Assembly (NCBI GenBank): GCA_964639445.1 | Contig: CAZXDA010000037.1 | Location: 1-6,692, forward strand | Origin: 2-01-FULL-49-22 sp964639445 | GTDB taxonomy: Bacteria > Patescibacteriota > Saccharimonadia > Saccharimonadales > UBA10212 | DNA length: 6,692 bases | Direction: 5' to 3' | Shown here: positions 1-6,100 of the stretch, in pieces | How positions within the stretch are numbered: the stretch's first letter is position 1 | Layout of the letters: every line of letters starts with the position of its first letter | The notes under the pieces: generated by a model | The model's database searches: none | Told to the model about the DNA's origin: nothing | Seen by the model: the letters and a program-made list of their open reading frames with translations, nothing else | Made by a program: the position numbers and the translations under genes

Positions 1-593
1 ATATTGAGGCGGCTATCGAAAAGTTTAAAAAGGCTGGTGCCCAAGTCAGTGAAGTCAGCCTGCCGAGTCTGCCACTGGCACTGGCGGTTTATTATATTAT
101 TTGTCCGGCAGAAGTTAGCAGTAACTTAGCACGCTATGATGGTCAACGTTATGGGCATTCCAGTCTAAGCGCCAAAAATATTGAGGAGAGTTATTTATTA
201 AGCCGCGAAGAGGGCTTTGGCGCTGAAGCCAAAAGACGGATTATGATTGGCTCGCATGTTCTTTCCAGCGGCTACTACGAGGCCTATTACAAAAAAGCTC
301 AAACGATGCGCACTAAAATTATTAATGAATTTGAAGCTGCCTTTGAGAAGTTTGATTTTGTGGTCGGCCCAGTTGCGCCGACCACCGCTTTTAAGATCGG
401 CGAACGCACCAAAGATCCGCTAAAAATGTATTTAAGTGACATTATGACGGTGGCGGCTAACATTTCCGGTAATCCGGCAATTAGTGTTCCGGCGGGCCAC
501 GCTGATGGCTTACCGGTCGGGCTGCAGATAATCGCTCCCCAAAAAGCCGACCGTCAGCTTTTAAACATTGCTAGGGCGTTCGAGGAGCTTTAA
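1..593 (+). CDS. gatA: Glutamyl-tRNA(Gln)/aspartyl-tRNA(Asn) amidotransferase subunit A, C-terminal part (5' truncated by window edge)
   Basis: The reading frame is open from base 3 and ends with TAA at 591-593, giving 196 residues, roughly the last two-fifths of a GatA of about 480 aa. GatA is the amidase-signature glutaminase of the cytoplasmic GatCAB complex; it releases ammonia from glutamine for transfer to misacylated tRNA. Seen here are the typical GatA C-terminal blocks: RRIMIGSHVLSSGYYEAYY, then the conserved VGPVAPTTAFKIGE, MYLSDIMTVAANISGNPAIS and LPVGLQIIAP, ending in an FEEL helix. These match the family closely and distinguish it from generic amidases. The Ser-cisSer-Lys catalytic triad lies in the missing N-terminal part and cannot be checked. 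The next gene begins three bases after the stop and its ribosome binding site lies inside this gene, so the two are co-transcribed. gatC is expected upstream of the window (inference). Confidence 0.96.
   Translation, partial: IEAAIEKFKKAGAQVSEVSLPSLPLALAVYYIICPAEVSSNLARYDGQRYGHSSLSAKNIEESYLLSREEGFGAEAKRRIMIGSHVLSSGYYEAYYKKAQTMRTKIINEFEAAFEKFDFVVGPVAPTTAFKIGERTKDPLKMYLSDIMTVAANISGNPAISVPAGHADGLPVGLQIIAPQKADRQLLNIARAFEEL
582..587 (+). promoter_or_regulatory. Shine-Dalgarno site for the small gene at 597
   Basis: GAGGAG lies 9 bases before the ATG at 597, inside the last codons of gatA. It supports both the reality of the small gene and the choice of its start codon. Confidence 0.75.
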
Positions 594-596
594 AAA

Positions 597-1007
597 ATGA
601 CCACCATAATCTTTCTGATAGTCGCCGTTATATTCGGAATAATTGTGTTAGCGCTTTTAAGTAGATATGGCAGAAGATTTGCTCGCCCACTAAAACATGA
701 ATATTTTGAGCAGAGATGGCAGGGGTTGCTAGACAGAGTCAAAACCCAAGACGGTATGGTACTGGCTGTAATTGACGCCGATAAACTGCTTGACGAAGCG
801 CTGCGCAAATCCGGCCACAGAGGCAAAACGATGGGCGAACGTTTGGTGGCTGCCCAGCGCGATTTAAGTGATAACGACGGCATATGGTTTGCGCACAAAC
901 TGCGCAACCGTTTGGTGCATGAACCAACTTTCCGCCTGCGGCAAGCTGATGCTAAAAGAGCTTTAGCCGGCATTAAACAAGGGCTTAAGGATTTAGGCGC
1001 ATTATGA
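597..1007 (+). CDS. Membrane-anchored small protein with HEPN-like RNxxxH motif, between gatA and gatB
   Basis: This 136-aa protein has no function I can name. Residues 3-21 form one strongly hydrophobic helix followed by Arg-rich residues (RYGRRFAR), so it is probably anchored with the rest in the cytoplasm. Residues 34-136 look all-helical. One helix, about 56-72 (AVIDADKLLDEALRKSG), is followed by TMGERL (78-83), then AHKLRNRLVHEP (99-110) and a final basic helix, about 114-133. R103-N-R-L-V-H108 fits the Rx4-6H signature of HEPN domains, many of which are RNases, and the Asn after the Arg is the usual form. I recall similar AHKLRN..H proteins as common in Patescibacteria, but could not search. 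The start is set by a GAGGAG site 9 bases upstream, and the stop overlaps the gatB start (ATGA), so expression is coupled to the amidotransferase. HEPN membership is inference from motif and helix pattern; a non-catalytic scaffold is equally possible. Confidence 0.85.
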   Translation: MTTIIFLIVAVIFGIIVLALLSRYGRRFARPLKHEYFEQRWQGLLDRVKTQDGMVLAVIDADKLLDEALRKSGHRGKTMGERLVAAQRDLSDNDGIWFAHKLRNRLVHEPTFRLRQADAKRALAGIKQGLKDLGAL

Positions 1008-2431
1008 AGTATTTGCCGACGATTGGAATCGAGACGCATGTGCAGTTGAAGACTAAGACCAAATTATTTTCAGCTGTTGATAATGATGCCCGTTTTGCGC
1101 CGCCCAACAGCTTAATTAGCCATATTGACGTGGGTATGCCGGGTGCGATGCCGGCGCTTAACCGGGCGGCTATAGATTTATGCGCTCTAGCCGCTTTTGC
1201 GCTAAATACTAAACCGCAGCGTTTTAACAAGTTTGAGCGCAAGCACTATTTTTATCCTGATCTGCCAAAAGGCTACCAAATCACGCAGTATGAGGATCCG
1301 ATTATTATTGGCGGTCATGTTGACATTAATCTTGACGGACAAGCGAAACGGATCGGTATTGAGCGCGCCAACCTAGAAGAAGACGCCGGTAAAAATATTC
1401 ATCCGGCCGGCGCGGATTACAGCCTGGTTGATCTTAACCGCGCCGGCACGCCACTACTTGAAGTCGTCGGCAAACCCGATATTCACAGCCCGGCTGAGGC
1501 TAAGGCCTTTGCTCGTGAGCTGTACCTACTTATGAAGTATGCCGGTGTAACTGATGGCGACCTGTACCATGGCCATATGCGCTTTGATCTTAATATAAGT
1601 GTCAGCCGTGATTCCGGTAAGTTAGGCACGCGCTCCGAGGTTAAAAACTTAAACAGTTTCCGCAGCGTAGAGGCGGCCGTAGCCTACGAAATAAAGCGGC
1701 AAATTGATTTATTAGAAAAAGGTAAAAAAGTGGTTCAGGAAACGCGTGGCTGGGATGAAACCAAGCAAAAGACCTATGCTCAACGTACCAAAGAAGAGGC
1801 CGAAGACTATCGTTATATGCCCGAACCGGACATTCCGCCTATTGAGCTAGAGGATGATTATGTTAAAAGAATCAGAAGCAAGCTGCCGCGACTGCCCGGT
1901 GATTGGCGCAAAACACTTAACAAGTTAAGTATTTCTAGCCGGGTTGTCGAAGACATTTTGGATAGGCCGTCGATTTTGCAGCCGATTGACGCTGTTTTGC
2001 AAAAAGCCGGACCGGCAGATGCCCGGCGGGTGGCTTTTTGGCTGATTCACGCCGAACCGCTGGAAGAAGAAATGAGGGGTGAAATCCAGCCGGAAGTTGA
2101 AGCCGAGCGACTTATAACTCTCTCGCAAATGATTAATAATCATGAGCTAAGTTCCACATCTGCCAAAAAAGTTTTTAGCGAGCTTTTAAGCTCGACTGAC
2201 GATCCGCGTACGATCGCCCAAAAACTTAACTTGTTGCAAATAAGCGACCAAGCGGCTATCGAGAGCGCGGTCAAACAAGTTATAGCGGACAACCCCAAAG
2301 TAGCGGCAGATATTAAAGCCGGCCAAGCCAAAGCCATTGGCTTTTTAGTGGGGCAAGTTATGACTAAGACCGCTGGTCAAGCCAACCCCAGTCTGGCTGA
2401 AAAGATTATTAAAAAACAACTTAATGTATAA
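1004..2431 (+). CDS. gatB: Aspartyl/glutamyl-tRNA amidotransferase subunit B
   Basis: Complete at 475 aa, the normal GatB length. GatB binds the misacylated tRNA, phosphorylates the Glu/Asp side chain with ATP and completes amidation with ammonia channelled from GatA. The catalytic GatB/GatE domain (about 3-287) carries IGIETHVQLKTKTKLF (7-22) with E10 and H12, the HYFYPDLPKGYQITQY block (81-96), RANLEEDAGK (121-130), DLNRAGTPLLEVV (143-155), GTRSEVKNLNSFRS (208-221), QETRGWDETK (245-254) and DYRYMPEPDIPPI (268-280). The YqeY-like tRNA-binding tail occupies about 325-473 and ends in KAIGFLVGQVM (443-453) and ANPSLAEKIIKKQL. The N-terminal cysteines that bind zinc in many GatB proteins are absent, as in the Bacillus type. 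The usual EGS-M/L-RCDANVS motif reads HGHMRFDLNIS (189-199), a divergent version. The start ATG overlaps the previous stop (ATGA), and only a weak AAGG lies upstream, so translational coupling is likely. Confidence 0.97.
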   Translation: MKYLPTIGIETHVQLKTKTKLFSAVDNDARFAPPNSLISHIDVGMPGAMPALNRAAIDLCALAAFALNTKPQRFNKFERKHYFYPDLPKGYQITQYEDPIIIGGHVDINLDGQAKRIGIERANLEEDAGKNIHPAGADYSLVDLNRAGTPLLEVVGKPDIHSPAEAKAFARELYLLMKYAGVTDGDLYHGHMRFDLNISVSRDSGKLGTRSEVKNLNSFRSVEAAVAYEIKRQIDLLEKGKKVVQETRGWDETKQKTYAQRTKEEAEDYRYMPEPDIPPIELEDDYVKRIRSKLPRLPGDWRKTLNKLSISSRVVEDILDRPSILQPIDAVLQKAGPADARRVAFWLIHAEPLEEEMRGEIQPEVEAERLITLSQMINNHELSSTSAKKVFSELLSSTDDPRTIAQKLNLLQISDQAAIESAVKQVIADNPKVAADIKAGQAKAIGFLVGQVMTKTAGQANPSLAEKIIKKQLNV

Positions 2432-2432
2432 T
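2427..2432 (+). promoter_or_regulatory. Possible -10 box for a leaderless 76-aa gene transcript
   Basis: A perfect TATAAT overlaps the gatB stop codon and ends 7 bases before the ATG at 2440, so transcription would begin at or within a base or two of that ATG. The gene has no Shine-Dalgarno, which fits a leaderless mRNA. No convincing -35 lies 15-19 bases upstream. The hexamer could be chance in AT-rich sequence. Confidence 0.45.
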
Positions 2433-2439
2433 TAAAGTC

Positions 2440-2670
2440 ATGGAAACAGCGGCGCAAGTATTACTTATTGTCGTCAGTGTAGTTTTAGCCATTTTTCTTC
2501 TACTTCTGTCTGTGGCCCTGGTCTTCTTTATTAAATTCCTTAGAAAAGCAGATAATGTTGCCGATAGTGTTGGCACAGCCGCCACGGCTTTTAGACGAAG
2601 CGTCTCAGCTATGCCATTTATCAGACTTATATCTAATATAATTGCGCGTAAAAGTCGCGGAAAGGAATAA
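2440..2670 (+). CDS. Small single-pass membrane protein, shortened DUF948/YtxG-like
   Basis: This 76-aa protein has one long hydrophobic helix at about residues 7-33 (VLLIVVSVVLAIFLLLLSVA and onward), then FLRKADNVADSVGTAATAFRRSV, an amphipathic stretch with evenly spaced small residues, and a basic tail (IIARKSRGKE). A helix followed by 'K.AD.VADSV..A...' recalls the start of DUF948 proteins such as Bacillus YtxG, although those are roughly twice this length. The similarity is weak and the assignment is inferred mainly from the YtxH-like gene two bases downstream, as ytxG and ytxH are neighbours in Firmicutes. It starts eight bases after gatB stops. No Shine-Dalgarno is visible; a TATAAT sits just upstream, so it may head its own transcript as well as receive read-through from gatB. 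It has no enzyme motifs, and a structural or envelope-stress role would be speculation. Confidence 0.8.
   Translation: METAAQVLLIVVSVVLAIFLLLLSVALVFFIKFLRKADNVADSVGTAATAFRRSVSAMPFIRLISNIIARKSRGKE
2662..2666 (+). promoter_or_regulatory. Shine-Dalgarno site for the YtxH-like gene
   Basis: AAGGA lies 6 bases before the ATG at 2673 and overlaps the end of the 76-aa gene. It fixes the start and indicates co-transcription of the two membrane-protein genes. Confidence 0.75.
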
Positions 2671-2672
2671 TA

Positions 2673-3080
2673 ATGAATAGTAAACACACTGGACGCAGAG
2701 TAGCAATTGGCGCTTTGTTGGCTGGAGCGGTTGGCTACATCACCGGCATTTTAACAGCCCCAAAAAGCGGCCAGGAAACCCGTGAAGATATTGCCAACAA
2801 AGCTGAAGACGTTAAGGAAGAGACGGTTGAGCAGCTTAAAAGTCTGCAAATTGAACTGGAAGATTTAATTAAGGCTTCCAAAGATAAGACGCTGGCTCTT
2901 TCTTCACAAGCCCGCGAGGAGTTTAATGAGGCGGTCGTACGGGCTAAAGATGCTAAAAACAAAACTGCAACTCTTCTTAAAAGCGTAAAAGCCGGCGAAG
3001 CCGATGATCCGGAACTTAATAAAGCTATTAAGCAAGCCAAAGCCGCCATCAAAAACCTCAGCAAATATTTTAAAAGCTGA
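2673..3080 (+). CDS. YtxH domain-containing membrane protein with long helical tail
   Basis: This 135-aa protein begins with a short basic segment (KHTGRR). A glycine-rich membrane helix follows (about 10-28: AIGALLAGAVGYITGILTA) and then APKSGQETREDI (29-40). The Gly-rich helix followed by APKSG.ETR is the hallmark of the YtxH family (Pfam YtxH), found in small general-stress proteins of Firmicutes and in many other bacteria; their biochemical function is not known. From about residue 40 to the end the protein is charged, Lys/Glu/Ala-rich and free of Pro/Gly except near 108-113, which suggests an extended helix or coiled coil on one side of the membrane. It follows the 76-aa membrane protein by two bases and has a good Shine-Dalgarno. 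The TGA stop lies within the stem of a hairpin at 3078-3094. I infer that the two proteins act together, by analogy with ytxG-ytxH. Confidence 0.9.
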   Translation: MNSKHTGRRVAIGALLAGAVGYITGILTAPKSGQETREDIANKAEDVKEETVEQLKSLQIELEDLIKASKDKTLALSSQAREEFNEAVVRAKDAKNKTATLLKSVKAGEADDPELNKAIKQAKAAIKNLSKYFKS

Positions 3081-3094
3081 CCGCGTAGCGGTCA
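3078..3094. repeat. Perfect hairpin overlapping the ytxH-like stop codon
   Basis: TGACCGC (3078-3084) pairs perfectly with GCGGTCA (3088-3094) around a GTA loop, and the first three bases of the stem are the stop codon. No T tract follows directly, so it is not a classical terminator by itself, but it could protect the 3' end of the message or add to the structure that follows. Confidence 0.65.
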
Positions 3095-3156
3095 TCCTGA
3101 ACTCGTTTCAGGATCCATTGTTTTTTTAACTAGATTCCGGCCTTCGCTGGAATGAC
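3091..3156. repeat. Composite extragenic palindromic element with GTCAT...ATGAC ends
   Basis: This 66-base block contains two hairpins. ATCCTGAA (3094-3101) pairs with TTCAGGAT (3107-3114), and ATTCCGGC (3134-3141) pairs with GCTGGAAT (3146-3153) with one G-T wobble. The block begins GTCATCC and ends GGAATGAC, so the ends also pair, with one bulged A. Both half-sequences (TCATCCTGAAC..GTTTCAGGATC and TTCCGGC..GCTGGAATGAC) resemble palindromic repeats that I recall as scattered between genes in many unrelated bacteria; I could not search for copies. It fills most of the 99-base gap between the ytxH-like gene and dnaE. Confidence 0.65.
3094..3127 (+). terminator. Possible intrinsic terminator after the ytxH-like gene
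   Basis: The perfect 8-bp stem 3094-3101/3107-3114 with a CTCGT loop is followed, after CCATTG, by seven Ts (3121-3127). The six-base gap between stem and T tract is longer than in a textbook terminator, and the hairpin belongs to a likely repeat element. Its position between a convergent-free gene end and a probable new promoter still fits termination. Confidence 0.5.
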
Positions 3157-3165
3157 ACACGCGTT

Positions 3166-3171
3166 TATAAT
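3166..3171 (+). promoter_or_regulatory. Probable -10 box for near-leaderless dnaE transcript
   Basis: A perfect TATAAT ends 8 bases before the dnaE ATG at 3180, placing the expected transcript start about 0-3 bases before the start codon. dnaE lacks a Shine-Dalgarno, consistent with leaderless translation. The -35 region would fall in the third hairpin of the palindromic element (about 3142-3149) and shows no good TTGACA match. Confidence 0.55.
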
Positions 3172-3179
3172 TATGGTTA

Positions 3180-6100
3180 ATGGCGGGGAAACTCAAATCA
3201 AGTGACTATGTGCATTTGCACACCCATACCCAATATAGCTTATTAGACGGTCTGACCAAGGTCCCGGATTTAGTACGGCGCGTCAAGGAGCTTGGCATGA
3301 CAGCCGTAGCCATAACTGATCATGGCTTTTTGAGCGGCACAATTGAATTTTATAAAGAAGCTCATGCTGCGGGAATTAAACCTATCATTGGCATGGAAGC
3401 TTACGTTGCTCCCCGTTCACACCAAGACAAAGACCCGGCCTACGACCGCGCAGCCTACCACTTAACAATGCTGGCCATGAACAACAGCGGCTACCAGAAC
3501 CTGATGCGCCTATCCAGCATTGCTCATCTGGAAGGCTTTTATTACCGGCCAAGAATCGACCGTGAATTGATAGCCAAATACAATGATGGATTAATTATCT
3601 TGTCAGGCTGCCTGCAGAGCGAGGTTGGTGATGCTTTGCGCACCGGCCAATATGAACAAGCTAAAAAAACCGCTCAGTGGTATAAAAAGCTGCTTGGCGA
3701 CCGGTATTATATTGAGCTGCAGGATCATGGCCATGTTAATCACCCCAGCGTTTGGGATGAGCAAGGCCGCGTTAACGAAGATTTGCTTAAATTATCTAAA
3801 GAGCTTGACATCCCAGCGGTAGTGACGTGCGATTCACATTACCTGCGGCGTGAAGATCAAGCTGCGCATGAAGTCCTCTTGTGCGTCCAGACCGGCTCGT
3901 TTTTGGACGATAGCGATCGCATGAGCCTTAAAGATTTTCATCTGCATGTGGCTAATCCTAAAGAGGTGATTGGGCGGTGGGGGATGGATCACCCGGACCT
4001 GATAGTTAATACACGCCAAATCGCAGATAGGTGCAATGTAGAAATAGAACTTGAAAAGATTTTACTGCCTAAGTTCGGTCTGCCAAAGGGCGAGACGGAG
4101 AAGAAGCTGCTTGAAAAATTAGTCTGGCAGGGACTGGCTTGGCGGTACGGCGGTGCTAGCCGCGCCCAGGCTGCCAAAATGAGCGTTGCCCGAGCCCAAA
4201 AAAATCTAACCAAAGAAATAATTGAAAGAGCCCGCTATGAGCTTAATGTTGTCGAGAAAATGGGCTTTAGCAGCTATTTTTTGATCGTGGCGGATTTTAT
4301 CAACTGGGGCAAAGACCGCGGCATTGTTTTTGGACCGGGCCGCGGCAGTGCCGCTGGCTCAATCATGGCTTTCGCCACCCGTATAACAGAACTTGATCCA
4401 CTGGAGTATGACCTGCTTTTTGAACGTTTTTTAAACCCTGACCGTATCAGCATGCCGGATATGGACATTGACATACAAGACAACCGAAGGGATGAAGTTA
4501 TCAACTATTGCATTGAAAAATATGGCCGCGATCGTGTGGCCAATATTGTAACATTTGGCCGGATGGCAGCCCGCAACTCGGTACGTGATGTGGCTAGAGT
4601 TTTACGCGTACCCTATGCCGATGCTGATAGGCTGGCTAAAATGATACCGCCGCCGGTGCAGGGTAGACATACCCCCTTATCACAGCACCTTAGACAAGTG
4701 CCTGAACTGGCAAGGGAATATAGAGAAAACGAGCAGGCTAGGCAGGTTTTTGATTTGGCTATGCGCCTGGAAGGGACTATTCGCAGTCATGGCGTTCATG
4801 CTGCGGGGGTTGTGATTGCGCCGGACGAAATCGTTAAATTTGTACCGCTGGAAGTCGCTCAAAGCGGAGCTATTGCCACCCAGTATTCAATGTTTCCGAT
4901 AGAAGATTTGGGCTTGCTTAAGATGGATTTTTTGGGGTTATCGAACTTGACAATCATTAAAAACGCTTTGCGGATTGTGAAAAAAGTTTACGGCAAAGAT
5001 ATTGATATCAGTCAGATTCCGCTTGACGATCCTAAAACCTACGCACTTTTGCAGAAAGGCGAGACAACCGGCGTTTTTCAATTAGAGTCTGCCGGTATGA
5101 AAAGATACCTAAAGCAGCTCAAGCCAACTGTCTTTGACGACATCATTTCTATGGTAGCGTTGTATAGACCAGGACCGATGCAGTGGATAGATGATTTTAT
5201 TGCCCGCAAACACAGGCTTAGAAAAATCGAATACATCCACCCGGCTGTTAAACCAGCGTTAGAGAGCACCTATGGCGTGATTGTTACGCAGGAGCAAGTT
5301 ATGCAAATTTCTAAAGAAATGTGTGGCTTTAGCGGCGGGCAAGCCGACACGCTCAGAAAAGCCATCGGCAAGAAAATTCCGGAAGTTATGAAAAAAATGA
5401 AAAACGATTTTATTGAGGGTGCTGTAAAAACGGTTGGCGCTGATCGCAAATTAATGGAGAAATTCTGGAATCAGCTGGAAGATTTTGCGGCCTACTGCTT
5501 TAACAAAGCCCACTCGGCATGTTATGCCATGATTGCTTATCAGACAGCCTATTTAAAAGCTCATTATCCTAATGCTTTTATGGCAGCTTTAATGACCAGT
5601 GATTACGACAATATTGATCGTTTGGCGATAGAGATTACCGAGTGCAAACACATGGGCATTGATGTTTTGCCGCCCGATATTAATGAGTCGTTCCATGAAT
5701 TTGGAATTGTGCCGGGCAAAGATCAAATCAGGTTTGGGTTGGATGCTATTAAAAACGTTGGTCATGGAGCGGCTGAAGAAATTCTGCAGGCGCGCGAAAA
5801 ATTAGGCGGTAGATTCAACTCTACTGAAGATTTTTGCAAAACCGTCAATGTTCATATAGTTAACCGCAAAGCCCTGGAAAGCTTAATTAAAGCCGGTGCC
5901 TTGGACTCGCTTGGTGACCGCAGCCGGCTGCTTAATAATGTGGAAAACATCCTAAGTTTGGCTACTAAGATGCAAAGAGAATCGGTTAGCGGCCAGGTTG
6001 ATCTATTTGGTGGTGGGGCGGAAGATTCGTCTATCAAGCCGATAATGAAGTGGGATGAAGAAGCGGTGCCTTATTCGCAGAACGTGCAACTGACCTGGGA

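Noticed and set aside
590..1039. A 149-codon minus-strand open frame opposite the HEPN-like gene
   Set aside because: Its product is Ser/Leu/Arg-rich with no recognisable motif. The + strand gene has a good ribosome binding site, tight operon spacing and coherent protein features, so this is an antisense shadow.
2179..2194. Perfect 7-bp inverted repeat (CGAGCTT/AAGCTCG) inside gatB
   Set aside because: The loop is only two bases, no T tract follows, and the sequence is fully explained as codons for the conserved GatB tail. Chance is the best explanation.
2735..3064. A 109-codon minus-strand open frame opposite the YtxH-like gene
   Set aside because: The Ser/Leu/Ala-rich product is the expected mirror of the Lys/Glu/Ala-rich coiled region on the + strand. 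No start signal supports it.
3173..3205. A ten-codon out-of-frame mini-ORF (ATGGTTAATGG...) overlapping the dnaE start
   Set aside because: It could look like a regulatory upstream ORF, but its ATG lies upstream of the transcript start predicted from the TATAAT, and it has no ribosome binding site.
3625..3822. A 65-codon + strand open frame inside dnaE in another frame, plus several minus-strand frames from 3834 to 6334
   Set aside because: All lie within a continuous dnaE frame whose translation matches the family throughout, with no sign of a frameshift.
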